A stretch of DNA of 64,000 bases from Vibrio cyclitrophicus (GCF_024347435.1 NZ_AP025481.1:1364001-1428000); one strand, 5' to 3'. Positions 35,137 through 43,747 are shown, counted from the stretch's first letter. Made by a program: numbers and translations. The notes: generated from the sequence alone by a model not told the origin.

Positions 35137-35460
35137 TTAGATCTCCTGCTCTTGTGTTTTGATAGGTCCACGTTGTGTTTCAAATGCTTGCACCAATTCC
35201 GTAATATCACGCTCAATAAACGCTTGGGTATGAGGCATCACAAAGTGCTGATTAATAGCCTCGCGGTTTGCGTATTGCTCAAGCAAAATCACACGATCGC
35301 TTTGGCTTTGATCATAGGTCGCAATTGCTTGTAGGCAGCCAGGTTCGCTTTGCATGTCTAGGCAAAACTGCTCGATAGCTTCAACCGCAGCCTCACGTTC
35401 AATGTTGGTTTTGATCTTAAGTTCGGCAGTCACAAAGATGGTTTCGTTTGTTTGAGGCAT
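35137..35460 (-). CDS. Antibiotic-biosynthesis-monooxygenase (ABM) fold protein
   Basis: The 107-residue protein has the dimeric ferredoxin-like ABM fold: AELKIKTNIEREAAVEAIEQF, EPGCLQAIATYDQS, VILLEQYANREAINQHFVMPHTQAF. YgiN-like members oxidise quinols without cofactors; others act on aldehydes or are of unknown function. It is followed within 3 bp by the Gfo/Idh gene, so both should act in one small pathway, and it is divergent from a LysR gene across 106 bp. Confidence 0.78.
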   Translation of the reverse strand: MPQTNETIFVTAELKIKTNIEREAAVEAIEQFCLDMQSEPGCLQAIATYDQSQSDRVILLEQYANREAINQHFVMPHTQAFIERDITELVQAFETQRGPIKTQEQEI

Positions 35461-35519
35461 TTCACGCTCTTATTTAAGTTAATTATCGGTTTGCCATTAA
35501 TATAATTAACCCCTAATAA

Positions 35520-35553
35520 TTGATAAACTCACCTTTTGTTTATTATTTATCAA
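35520..35553. promoter_or_regulatory. Candidate LysR operator
   Basis: Inverted arms TTGATAAA (35520-35527) and TTTATCAA (35546-35553) lie just before the LysR start in the divergent promoter region, as expected for LysR autoregulatory sites. Confidence 0.4.
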
Positions 35554-35566
35554 CTGAGAGTGTTTA

Positions 35567-36505
35567 ATGGATAAGTTAACTAGCATGAAGGTCTTCGTTT
35601 ACGTAGTGGAGCAAGGCAGCTTTCGCAGCGCCGCCAACCACTTCAACCTGTCGGCAACCATGATCAGTAAACATGTCCACCACCTTGAAACGAGCCTTAA
35701 CTCTCAGCTGATTCATCGCACCACGCGTAAGCAATCTTTAACCGATTCAGGTCAGCTTTATTATCGAGAATGTAAACGAATTCTTGAAGACCTCAGCAAT
35801 GCTGAAAACCTGATTCAAACCTTGGAAAACCAGCCTCAAGGCACGGTAAAAATAAACTGCCCGGTCACCTATGGAAACAAGGTACTTGCCCCGATAGTGG
35901 CTAAGTTCCTCGCAAATCACCCAACGATCAACGTCGAACTCGTGTTGAACAATGACCTTGTCGACCCTTATTCATCCGATATTGATTTGATTGTGCGAAT
36001 CGGCGATCTATCTGACTCTAGTTTAGTCGCTAGATACTTAGGGGATTATGAGATGTGTTACTGCGCGGCTCCTGAGTACCTTAACCAACATGCAGAAATC
36101 CGTGTGTTGGAAGACCTTGCACAACACCCATCGCTTGGATTCAGCTATAGCAGTCGTCGTGATGTGAGTGGTCGAGATACACAAGCGCGGGGTGCGCAAA
36201 GCAGTGAATCGCAACTCCTAGCTCCTCAGAACCACCAAGCAACGCATAGCGCGGTGAATAAAGGGCAAGTACGTTTGATGTCGAACAATGGGGATGTGTT
36301 GCGATATGCTGCCCTTCAAGGCGTAGGCGTATTGTTACAGCCGACTATCTTAGTTGCCGAAGAAATTGAGCGTGGAATGCTATTGGAGATCTTGCCCGGC
36401 ATGGCACCGTTACCCAAACCTATTCACTTACTCTACAAGACCAAGCAACTGTCGTTGAAGAACAGAACCTTTGTCGAGTTCTTGTTAGCCGAGCTTTCTA
36501 AATAA
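35567..36505 (+). CDS. LysR-family transcriptional regulator
   Basis: The 312-residue protein has an N-terminal winged helix (MDKLTSMKVFVYVVEQGSFRSAANHFNLSATMISKHV, about 1-60) and a C-terminal effector domain. An insertion rich in Gln and Ser near residues 195-228 (RDTQARGAQSSESQLLAPQN) interrupts the usual effector domain and is uncommon. It is divergent from the ABM and Gfo/Idh pair, which it probably controls. Confidence 0.87.
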   Translation: MDKLTSMKVFVYVVEQGSFRSAANHFNLSATMISKHVHHLETSLNSQLIHRTTRKQSLTDSGQLYYRECKRILEDLSNAENLIQTLENQPQGTVKINCPVTYGNKVLAPIVAKFLANHPTINVELVLNNDLVDPYSSDIDLIVRIGDLSDSSLVARYLGDYEMCYCAAPEYLNQHAEIRVLEDLAQHPSLGFSYSSRRDVSGRDTQARGAQSSESQLLAPQNHQATHSAVNKGQVRLMSNNGDVLRYAALQGVGVLLQPTILVAEEIERGMLLEILPGMAPLPKPIHLLYKTKQLSLKNRTFVEFLLAELSK

Positions 36506-36568
36506 CTAGAGTGATCTGAGTAACTAAGGTGGGCTGCGTTACTAATGGCTTTAAAGCAACGATGAACG

Positions 36569-37777
36569 CTAAACCATTTGCCAATGACTCATCAAGTGCT
36601 TACCAAGCTCAGAAGGAGTAGTGTTATGGACGACCATCTCATCACATTGGTTGAACACCATGAAGTGTTTAAGCTCATCGCATAAGGCGTGAATTAATAA
36701 TTCATGGTTTTTGATTCGATCTTCAACAACCAAGTTACGAATATTGAGTAAGCCACTCTTCCTATCAACTTTGCAATCCATTCGTGCCACCAGCTCACCC
36801 TGCCACAGAATAGGCAAACTAAAGTAACCAAACTGACGCTTGGCCTCTGGCACATAGCACTCAAGGAGGTAGTCAAAGTTGAACAATGATTGCATTCGTT
36901 TACGTTGAATCAACAAATTATCAAATGGCGACAGTATCTTTAGTTTGGTTCTAGAAAGGGGTTGATTCAACAGGTCAAAGGCATCCGGCAGAGCATAGTA
37001 ATCAGAACCTTGAACATCCACTTTCAGCACCTGATTATTTTCAAACATCTGTTGGAGTGTTTTCTGAATAAGAGGCTTTGTGTTCTTGAGTAGGTAGCTC
37101 ATTTCCGACGCTATTCCAACTCCGTTAGCCTCTAAATAACGAGTTATCAGATGCTCGATGTACTCTTGTTCAGTCGGTTCAGAGGTATCAATTCCGCTCG
37201 GTAAAACTCGCTCGGTTAAGTCATACACTTTATGAAAGTTCACTCGGCTTGGCACCATTAAATCGCCTTGCATGAACAAGGTTTCCAATGCTTGCTTGGC
37301 CGGTTTACCGCCCCACCCACCGGGGTTTGGCCTATCCCCTTCAAAGTCTTTCGCCATCAACGGCCCTTCGCTCTCAATACGTTTGAGAACATGCGCCATC
37401 AGGGCATCGTCTTTTTTATACCAATGCTTAAGCTTACCGCTTGCGAATCCACTCTTGCGATGTAGGCTGAATCGGAAGTCACGCATGGGTAAATACGCGG
37501 CGGCGTGCGACCAATACTCAAACACCTCTCGACGCTCTAACAGCTTGTCGAGATGATCAAGCTGATAGTCTTGATTACGATTCCACAGCGTATGATGGTG
37601 AGCTCGCTGAATCACAGAGATGGTATCAATTTGCACATACCCAAGGTTTTCAATCGCAGACAGCGTATTCGCCAAGGAGCCGCCATTACGTTGCTTTTTA
37701 GGCGGCAGCTTCTTAGGTGGCAATTTCTGCGAAAGCAGTACCATTTTTTGCGCCTGAGCGAGTGACAGTGATTCCAT
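36569..37777 (-). CDS. YcaQ/AlkX-type DNA glycosylase, winged-helix
   Basis: The 402-residue protein is of the DUF1006/YcaQ family. YVQIDTISVIQRAHHHTLWNRN near residues 48-69 contains the QxD catalytic motif (Gln49-Ile50-Asp51) that separates YcaQ/AlkX enzymes from the AlkZ (QxQ) group. These glycosylases unhook interstrand crosslinks and bulky N7 adducts. E. coli YcaQ has about 410 residues, so this is full length. It stands alone and its C-terminus matches the family. A run of Lys and Pro near 19-30 is a local oddity. Confidence 0.83.
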   Translation of the reverse strand: MESLSLAQAQKMVLLSQKLPPKKLPPKKQRNGGSLANTLSAIENLGYVQIDTISVIQRAHHHTLWNRNQDYQLDHLDKLLERREVFEYWSHAAAYLPMRDFRFSLHRKSGFASGKLKHWYKKDDALMAHVLKRIESEGPLMAKDFEGDRPNPGGWGGKPAKQALETLFMQGDLMVPSRVNFHKVYDLTERVLPSGIDTSEPTEQEYIEHLITRYLEANGVGIASEMSYLLKNTKPLIQKTLQQMFENNQVLKVDVQGSDYYALPDAFDLLNQPLSRTKLKILSPFDNLLIQRKRMQSLFNFDYLLECYVPEAKRQFGYFSLPILWQGELVARMDCKVDRKSGLLNIRNLVVEDRIKNHELLIHALCDELKHFMVFNQCDEMVVHNTTPSELGKHLMSHWQMV

Positions 37778-37811
37778 GAGATTCAGACTCTAATTGATAT
37801 CAATGATCGGC

Positions 37812-38459
37812 TTATGATTCAGCAATAAGTTCTTGAAGAATTTGCTTGTACGTTTCTACCGTCTGAGCACCTGTTACCGCACTTTTACGATTGAATACCA
37901 CTGTTGGCACCGCTGAAATACCCATGCGTTGCCATTCAAACTCTTGAGCTTGGATTTTCTTCAAGTTATCGGTATTCTTTAGACGCTTCAATGCCTTATT
38001 AGAATCCAAGCCAACCGCTTCAAGTTCTTGAGCAATAACCTCAAGATCAGACAGATCTTTTTCTTCTGTAAAATGTGCATGAAAGAAACGTAGCTTTAAC
38101 TCAGTCTGCTTGCCATACGCTAGCGCAAAGTCGAGAAGTACATGCAGATGACGTGAATTCACCATTCTCATACTTTCATAGAAGTTAAAGTCGAACCCAA
38201 CCGCTTTACCACGATCCACGATCTGCTCACGTGAACGCTGACTCTCTTCTGCGCTAGAACCGTATTTTCTCATGATATGGTCTCGCATGTTTTCACCCTC
38301 TTGCGGCATATCAGGGTTCAGCTCAAACGGCTGCCATTCAAGTTCAATTTGACCTGCCAAGCTAAGCTCAGCAATGGCTTGTTCTAAGTTTTTGTAACCG
38401 ACCACGCACCATGGGCACATTACGTCAGAAATAATATCGAGTTGAAGTTTATTGCTCAT
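37812..38459 (-). CDS. DsbA-fold oxidoreductase, FrnE-like
   Basis: The 215-residue protein has the thioredoxin-fold active site CPWC (15-18) after SDVMC. The helical DsbA insertion is present, and the cis-Pro loop reads GISAVPTVVF. With no signal peptide it should be cytoplasmic, like FrnE and 2-hydroxychromene isomerase relatives, in contrast to periplasmic DsbA. The ATG at 38459 is chosen for its spacing from TTTGGA; an ATG two codons upstream is also possible. It is divergent from an MFS gene. Confidence 0.85.
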   Translation of the reverse strand: MSNKLQLDIISDVMCPWCVVGYKNLEQAIAELSLAGQIELEWQPFELNPDMPQEGENMRDHIMRKYGSSAEESQRSREQIVDRGKAVGFDFNFYESMRMVNSRHLHVLLDFALAYGKQTELKLRFFHAHFTEEKDLSDLEVIAQELEAVGLDSNKALKRLKNTDNLKKIQAQEFEWQRMGISAVPTVVFNRKSAVTGAQTVETYKQILQELIAES

Positions 38460-38600
38460 CGTCATTCCAAATGTCGTTAGTAAAGTGTATCCAATTCAAA
38501 GTGAATACCCATCTTTCTGATTAGACTACAACAAGATGAACAATCGTTCAAATATCAATATCTTCCCTCCAAAATAACTTCAACTTCTGCCAATTAACCT

Positions 38601-38631
38601 TTGACTTAAAGTTAACTTTAAGTTGTAGAGT
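38601..38631 (+). promoter_or_regulatory. MerR-type promoter with 19-bp spacer and 20-bp palindrome
   Basis: TTGACT (-35, 38601-38606) and TAGAGT (-10, 38626-38631) are 19 bp apart, and the perfect palindrome ACTTAAAGTTAACTTTAAGT (38604-38623) fills the spacer. This is the layout of promoters activated by MerR-family proteins, and the core resembles the SoxR box. It drives the MFS gene at 38662. No MerR gene is in the window. Confidence 0.65.
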
Positions 38632-38661
38632 TATGCAAAACAGAGACTATGAGACAACGAT

Positions 38662-39861
38662 ATGAAGAGAAAAACACCACCCTACCTTACCGGACGTTTC
38701 TTTGATGGCATCAGCTCAGGGCTGTTTATGTTAGCGCTGCCTTGGTTAATGCTAGCGACACCTAACATGGGGACTTTTGTCGCACTGACCGCCCTGCTTT
38801 GTACCGTCACAACTTTTCTAGTAACCCCGTATTTTTCTGCGTTGATCGACCGCCATTCTCGTAAACACATTCTGATCATCGCGCAGATAATTCAAGCTTC
38901 AACCGCATTTATTGTCGCAGCTATATACTGGCTCGGATTTGGCTCGATTATGGTGTTAGGTGCGGCTCAGCTGATCTTTTGGGTCTCAAGTAGCCTTGCA
39001 TGGCACACCAACAACGCCTTTACACAAGAAAATTACGATCACCACGAATACGCCAAAATCTCTAGCCACCAAGAAATTATTCTGCAGTCGACAACATTAG
39101 GTGCTGGGGCTTTGGGCGTTGTGCTACTAGAACAATGGAGCATCAATGAGTTTGCGATTTTTGCAGGTATTGCTTCGACCATTTCAGCTATCAGCTACCT
39201 AATGACACCGTACAGAAGACGAATCAAGGACAGCGTCAACGCACCTTTCAAGCAGCAGCTAACCGAGATTAAAGAAGTATTTTCTCAGTCGCCACAATTC
39301 TACGGATTCCTGATTGTTTCTTGTCTCTCATATCCGATGATGACTTTTTTAAGTCGATTGGTTCCTATCTGGTTTTCAGAGCTCAATGTGACCGGAGATT
39401 GGCTCGCGCTTTACAACATCTCACTCGGCATGGGTGCATTGATCATTGGCGTGTCTTTACCATTAATTCTAAAGTCCGCTTCCCACAAAACAATCATCCA
39501 ATTAGCCATGGTGATTATCGCCGTCTCTTTACTGCTCATGAGCCAAGTAGAAAACCCAGCGTATATCATTGTGCTGACATTCATCTTCGGGGCATTCAAC
39601 GCGCTCAATAGAATCGCACGTACCAATTGGATGCACCACGCGGTGGCAATGAAACAGCGAGGAAGAGTGGATGGAGGGCTAGCCCTATTTGCCACACTCA
39701 CACAAAGCCTAAGCTATGTGTTGATTGCGGTATTGGCGCAAGCAGATGCCATTGTGTACGGTTTTATCATTGCAGGGATTGTGGTTCTAGCTGCTACATT
39801 TTGGATGAGTAAACTTGGTAAACAAATCAAACCTGAATGTACGTTGGCGAATCAATGTTAA
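38662..39861 (+). CDS. MFS transporter
   Basis: The 399-residue protein has about 12 hydrophobic segments. DRHSRKHILIIAQ after the second segment is the major facilitator A-motif loop. The layout resembles the enterobactin-exporter/MFS_3-like efflux group. The substrate cannot be told, but the MerR-type promoter suggests a drug, metal, redox-active compound or aldehyde stress as inducer. Confidence 0.83.
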   Translation: MKRKTPPYLTGRFFDGISSGLFMLALPWLMLATPNMGTFVALTALLCTVTTFLVTPYFSALIDRHSRKHILIIAQIIQASTAFIVAAIYWLGFGSIMVLGAAQLIFWVSSSLAWHTNNAFTQENYDHHEYAKISSHQEIILQSTTLGAGALGVVLLEQWSINEFAIFAGIASTISAISYLMTPYRRRIKDSVNAPFKQQLTEIKEVFSQSPQFYGFLIVSCLSYPMMTFLSRLVPIWFSELNVTGDWLALYNISLGMGALIIGVSLPLILKSASHKTIIQLAMVIIAVSLLLMSQVENPAYIIVLTFIFGAFNALNRIARTNWMHHAVAMKQRGRVDGGLALFATLTQSLSYVLIAVLAQADAIVYGFIIAGIVVLAATFWMSKLGKQIKPECTLANQC

Positions 39862-39890
39862 GACGAATTATAAAGCTCAGGCTCACCAAC

Positions 39891-39923
39891 AAAAAAGCCA
39901 ACTCATCTTCACGAGTTGGCTTT
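39891..39923. terminator. Bidirectional terminator
   Basis: The stem AAAGCCAACTC/GAGTTGGCTTT (39894-39904 and 39913-39923) has an A-run before and T-run after. It lies between the convergent MFS and HAD genes. Confidence 0.88.
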
Positions 39924-39951
39924 GATAAAAATCGGATTGAGCTTAACCGCG

Positions 39952-40749
39952 TTACGCTAGCAACTTCTCAAGTACTTGGAATACACCGGCATCGACGTTA
40001 CTTGGCGCGCTAAAACGTGCGATCTCTTTTAACTTGGGATGCGCGTTTTCCATCGCGTAAGAGTGGTAGCTCTCTTTAAGCATTTCCAAGTCATTCAGGT
40101 AATCACCAAAACTCATGGTCTGCTCGTAAGTGAAACCTAATGTGTTTTGTAGATGCTTAATCGCCGCACCTTTTGACGCTTCAGCGTTCATCACATCCAA
40201 CCAAATTTTTGCACTCACAACCACTTGGTAGTTCTCACCGAATTTGGCATCAATAGTTGGGTTCACTTTCTCTTGTGAACCGTCGAAGTGACAGATAGCC
40301 ACCTTGATGAAATCGTCTTCTACCGCCAGTAAGTCTTCTACTTGCTCTCGGCGATGGTAGTACTTAGAGATCTCCGCCAGAGCACGCTCATCTTTGGTTT
40401 CGATGTACGCTGATTTCTTACCACATAGCACTACATGCGCGCCTTCAATCGCACGCGCTTCTTTAATGATTTCTTTGATGGCATCAGTATCAAGTAAGCA
40501 GCTGTAAAGCTCTTGGCCCTTGTGCATCACTAATGTGCCGTTTTCAGCAACGAACATCATGCGATCTTTTAGCGGGGAAAAAGTTTCCATCAAGCTGTAG
40601 TACTGGCGGCCCGATGCCGCAGCAAAAATGATGTCTTGAGCTTCTAGTCGCTCATAAAGATTGAAGAATTCTGGGTCTAACTTTCCGTGTTCATTAAGCA
40701 GAGTGCCGTCCATATCAGCAGCGATAAATTTGATGTTCTGTTGTGGCAT
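39952..40749 (-). CDS. Cof-type HAD-IIB sugar-phosphate phosphatase
   Basis: The 265-residue protein has the HAD motif I DMDGTLL (Asp12, Asp14), a C2-type cap, and motif IV SFGDYLNDLEML. It resembles E. coli YbjI/SupH flavin- or sugar-phosphate phosphatases, cytoplasmic enzymes that dephosphorylate sugar phosphates and FMN. It is a single-gene unit; substrate unknown. Confidence 0.87.
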   Translation of the reverse strand: MPQQNIKFIAADMDGTLLNEHGKLDPEFFNLYERLEAQDIIFAAASGRQYYSLMETFSPLKDRMMFVAENGTLVMHKGQELYSCLLDTDAIKEIIKEARAIEGAHVVLCGKKSAYIETKDERALAEISKYYHRREQVEDLLAVEDDFIKVAICHFDGSQEKVNPTIDAKFGENYQVVVSAKIWLDVMNAEASKGAAIKHLQNTLGFTYEQTMSFGDYLNDLEMLKESYHSYAMENAHPKLKEIARFSAPSNVDAGVFQVLEKLLA

Positions 40750-40827
40750 TTCAGGGCTTACCTATAAGTAAAGATTAAAGTGTAAATTATGATTTTTCGT
40801 TATCTTGTGTAACGGTTCTGCGTTCGA

Positions 40828-41400
40828 TTATATCGCTAGAATAGCCAGTGAATGCAATGCTTTTCGGTAGGCTTGTCTGTTTGAGTCTGACTTTGAATCA
40901 AGCTGACCAAATTCACCTCTTACAATAAGTCCTTCGATAAAAGTCATAACCGATTCACTGCGTAATTCGAGTATTGCAGTGTCGACTTCTTTATTACCTC
41001 TTAACACATCACGAATGCTATTTTTGAGCCAAACCTTGTGCTGTCGCGAGAGCATCGCAATGTCATCTTCAGACTCTTTAAATTCAGCCAGCGCGTGCAT
41101 GAACATACAGCCTTTAAAGTCAGGTTGTTCAAACCATGCAAGGTGCCAATCTAACAGCGCATCGAGTTGGTTTTGTAATCCAGAAGTTGATGATAGTGCC
41201 GCTTCTAAACTCGACTCGAAACGCTGATGACGCCTTTCTAACACGGCTTCAATCAGCTTGGTTTTCGATCCAAAGTGGCGGTACATGGATGTTTTGGAAA
41301 CCGCTGCCTCATCTCTAATCATATCCACCCCAACAGCGGTATAACCAAACTGATTAAACAACGATTCTGCTACATCCAGAATCAGATCTTTTTTACTCAT
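40828..41400 (-). CDS. TetR-family repressor
   Basis: The 190-residue protein has an N-terminal TetR helix-turn-helix (LILDVAESLFNQFGYTAVGVDMIRDEAAVSKTSMYRHFGSK, about 5-45) and an all-helical ligand domain with a conserved FKGCMFMHALAEF segment. It is divergent from an HPP-family gene. Two identical palindromes between them are the likely operators, so it probably represses both itself and the HPP gene until a small ligand binds. Confidence 0.9.
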   Translation of the reverse strand: MSKKDLILDVAESLFNQFGYTAVGVDMIRDEAAVSKTSMYRHFGSKTKLIEAVLERRHQRFESSLEAALSSTSGLQNQLDALLDWHLAWFEQPDFKGCMFMHALAEFKESEDDIAMLSRQHKVWLKNSIRDVLRGNKEVDTAILELRSESVMTFIEGLIVRGEFGQLDSKSDSNRQAYRKALHSLAILAI

Positions 41401-41460
41401 CGTTCATCAACCTCGACTCGCTCTGAAATCGTAGAGCTCAATTTCTCGTTGCAAGAAGTG

Positions 41461-41502
41461 TACAGATCTGTATCATCCAAATCAAACAGTACAGATCTGT
41501 AC
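41461..41502. promoter_or_regulatory. Twin palindromic TetR operators
   Basis: TACAGATCTGTA (41461-41472) and GTACAGATCTGTAC (41489-41502) are both perfect palindromes with centres 29 bp apart. They lie in the 140-bp region between the divergent TetR and HPP genes. Confidence 0.8.
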
Positions 41503-41540
41503 ACTTTCAATAAAAAACAGAAAACGAAGAGGAAACGATT

Positions 41541-42065
41541 ATGATCAACAAACTATCTGGTGGTGGAGCCCTTCCTCCGAAAGCAAGCATAAGCCAGCTT
41601 GTTAAAGGTTTTATTGGCGGTACGCTCGGTATCTTAATCTTGTGCTTATTAGCAGAAAGCTCTGGGTTCCCGTGGTTAATGGCTCCATTTGGTGCGACGT
41701 GCGTACTGCTGTTTGCGGTGCCAACATCGCCGTTAGCTCAACCTAGAAACGTCATTGCGGGTCACTTTATTTCGGCTGCTGTGGGCTTAATCGCGTTATA
41801 TGGCTTTGGGGATTCTTATTTGACCATGGCAATCGCTGTCGGCTCATCCATCATGCTAATGCAATACTTTCGTGCGGTTCACCCACCCGCTGGCGCTAAT
41901 CCGATTGTGATAGCTTTAGCGGGTACCACGCATGTGGATTGGACGTTCTTATTCACTCCCGTATTAGTAGGCAGCATCGCTTTGATTGGTATCAGTGCGC
42001 TATTGAATAACAGCGATTCACAACAAAAGTGGCCGTTATACTGGTTTGGTTCATCCAAGTCTTAG
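41541..42065 (+). CDS. HPP-family membrane protein
   Basis: The 174-residue protein has four to five hydrophobic segments. It contains FRAVHPPAGANPIVIAL, the HPP motif that names the family, and PWLMAPFGATCVLLFA at the front. HPP proteins are integral membrane proteins, some linked to nitrite transport in plastids and cyanobacteria; the bacterial role is largely unknown. GAGGAAA precedes the start. Tight control by the adjacent TetR gene suggests response to a specific chemical. Confidence 0.85.
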   Translation: MINKLSGGGALPPKASISQLVKGFIGGTLGILILCLLAESSGFPWLMAPFGATCVLLFAVPTSPLAQPRNVIAGHFISAAVGLIALYGFGDSYLTMAIAVGSSIMLMQYFRAVHPPAGANPIVIALAGTTHVDWTFLFTPVLVGSIALIGISALLNNSDSQQKWPLYWFGSSKS

Positions 42066-42131
42066 TCCATTGAATTTCAATGATAAATATGGATTTTGAC
42101 ATCCAATTTAAAAGCAAATTGAAAGATCACA

Positions 42132-42160
42132 TTGACCCTTATATAAAATGGGCTTACTAT
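42132..42160 (+). promoter_or_regulatory. Sigma-70 promoter of arsR
   Basis: TTGACC (42132-42137), a 17-bp spacer and TACTAT (42155-42160) form a near-consensus promoter. The ArsR operator follows at once. Confidence 0.65.
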
Positions 42161-42180
42161 TAATCGTCTTTTAACGATTA
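42161..42180. promoter_or_regulatory. ArsR-type operator before arsR
   Basis: TAATCGT and ACGATTA (perfect 7-bp arms, 6-bp spacer) overlap the expected transcription start. A close variant lies before acr3. Confidence 0.7.
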
Positions 42181-42199
42181 TAGAAAGCGAAACATCAAT

Positions 42200-42541
42200 A
42201 TGAACGAAACTTGCCCTACAACTGGTGGCTGTGCTCTACCAATCGGACATGGTGATGCCGAAGCTGAAACGCAAATGGCGGCTCTGGCCAAAGCGCTTGC
42301 TCACCCGGCAAGAGTTCGTATATTGAGTATCCTTTCAACGCTAGAAAAATCGGGGGGCTGCTTGAACAGCGACTTGGTTAGCGAATTAGGTTTGGCGCAA
42401 TCAACAGTATCAGAGCACCTAAGAATCTTGAAAAGCTCTGGTTTCATCACTGCTGAATCGATACCACCGAAAATGTGCTACCGCATTAATCGAGATAAGA
42501 TTCAGCAATTTGAGACGCTAATCGATACCATATTAAAATAG
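42200..42541 (+). CDS. arsR: ArsR-family metalloregulator
   Basis: The 113-residue protein has a winged helix (AALAKALAHPARVRILSIL ... STVSEHLRILKSSGFI). Cysteines at 5, 11, 54 and 93 are candidates for As(III) binding but do not form the CVC pattern of plasmid ArsR, so the sensing site differs. It is followed by its own terminator and then the Acr3 gene, and both genes have matching operators. Arsenite or antimonite de-repression is the expected behaviour. Confidence 0.85.
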   Translation: MNETCPTTGGCALPIGHGDAEAETQMAALAKALAHPARVRILSILSTLEKSGGCLNSDLVSELGLAQSTVSEHLRILKSSGFITAESIPPKMCYRINRDKIQQFETLIDTILK

Positions 42542-42549
42542 ATTCATCG

Positions 42550-42599
42550 CGCTTAGTTTGTCGAATACAGAACAAACTAAGCGTATTTTTTTGTTTTTT
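42550..42599 (+). terminator. Strong terminator between arsR and acr3
   Basis: A perfect 12-bp stem (42550-42561 with 42572-42583) is followed by long T-runs to 42599. arsR transcription should mostly end here, so acr3 needs its own promoter. Confidence 0.9.
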
Positions 42600-42602
42600 A
42601 AT

Positions 42603-42620
42603 ATCGCTTTTCGACGATTA
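42603..42620. promoter_or_regulatory. Second ArsR-type operator before acr3
   Basis: ATCGCTTTTCGACGATTA matches the arsR operator in layout (ATCG, 7-bp T-rich spacer, ACGATTA), 27 bp before the acr3 start. Confidence 0.6.
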
Positions 42621-42646
42621 ACGATATCAACTAAAGAGAAAATATC

Positions 42647-43702
42647 ATGAAACCAAAGTTAGGTTTTCTAGATCGCTACTTAACACTGTGGATCTTTATT
42701 GCGATGGGGCTTGGTGTTCTGCTTGGCACCTTGTTCCCACAGATCGAACAGTGGAATGAATCGATGTCGGTTGGTACTACCAACATTCCACTTGCGATTG
42801 GCCTTATCTTAATGATGTACCCACCTTTGGCTAAGGTTAACTACAGCCTATTGGGCACTGTGGTAAAAGATAAGAAAGCCATTAAACTGTCTCTGATCAT
42901 GAACTGGTTGGTTGGCCCTATCCTAATGTTTGTATTGGCGCTGACGTTCTTGGGTGATCACCCAGGTTACATGGTCGGTGTGATCCTGATTGGTCTTGCT
43001 CGTTGTGTGGCAATGGTTCTGGTTTGGAACGACATCGGCGGCGGTAACAAAGAGTACGGTGCGGCATTGGTTGCTCTAAACAGTGCATTCCAAGTGGTGA
43101 GCTACAGCTTTATGGCATGGCTATTCATCAGCATTCTTCCACCAGTATTTGGTTACGAAGGCATGATGGTTGATATCTCGATGATCGATATTGCACACAG
43201 TGTTCTTATCTACCTAGGTATCCCATTCCTAGCGGGCTTCCTAAGCCGTAAGATCCTTGTGTCGATGAAAGGCGAGCAGTGGTACAACGATGTGTTCATT
43301 CCACGCATCTCACCAATCACACTGATTGCGCTACTGGCGACGATCGTTCTGATGTTCAGCCTAAAAGGCGAGATGATTGTTGAACTGCCAATGGACGTAT
43401 TGTTGATTGCTGTTCCACTGACTATCTACTTCACAGCGATGTTCTTCATCAGCTTCTTCATTGGTAAGAAGATGGGCATTGAGTACGACAAGAACGCATC
43501 AATTGCCTTCACAGCGACAGGCAACAACTTTGAGTTAGCCATTGCCGTAGCAATCTCTGTATTCGGTATCAACTCAGACCAAGCGTTTGCAGGCGTTATC
43601 GGTCCACTGATTGAAGTACCAGTACTGATTTACCTAGTGAACGTTGCGCTTAAGATGAAAGACAAGTACTACAACGGTCAAACCGTTAAAGCTAGCATCT
43701 AG
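42647..43702 (+). CDS. acr3: Acr3-family arsenite efflux permease
   Basis: The 351-residue protein has ten hydrophobic segments. [17 protein letters not shown] holds the conserved Cys of Acr3 transporters (Cys120), and [14 protein letters not shown] is the second conserved stretch with the essential Glu. It expels arsenite using the proton gradient. No arsenate reductase gene adjoins it. Its stop codon lies inside a 7-bp tandem repeat. Confidence 0.92.
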   Translation: MKPKLGFLDRYLTLWIFIAMGLGVLLGTLFPQIEQWNESMSVGTTNIPLAIGLILMMYPPLAKVNYSLLGTVVKDKKAIKLSLIMNWLVGPILMFVLALTFLGDHPGYMVGVILIGLARCVAMVLVWNDIGGGNKEYGAALVALNSAFQVVSYSFMAWLFISILPPVFGYEGMMVDISMIDIAHSVLIYLGIPFLAGFLSRKILVSMKGEQWYNDVFIPRISPITLIALLATIVLMFSLKGEMIVELPMDVLLIAVPLTIYFTAMFFISFFIGKKMGIEYDKNASIAFTATGNNFELAIAVAISVFGINSDQAFAGVIGPLIEVPVLIYLVNVALKMKDKYYNGQTVKASI

Positions 43703-43718
43703 CATCTAGCATCTAGCA
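43692..43718. repeat. CTAGCAT tandem repeat across the acr3 stop codon
   Basis: Three full copies and a partial fourth of a 7-bp unit run from the last codons of acr3 into the downstream spacer. Adding or losing copies would not change the protein because the first TAG ends it. Confidence 0.9.
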
Positions 43719-43747
43719 CTAACAAAAAACTGCATCACATAAAACAG

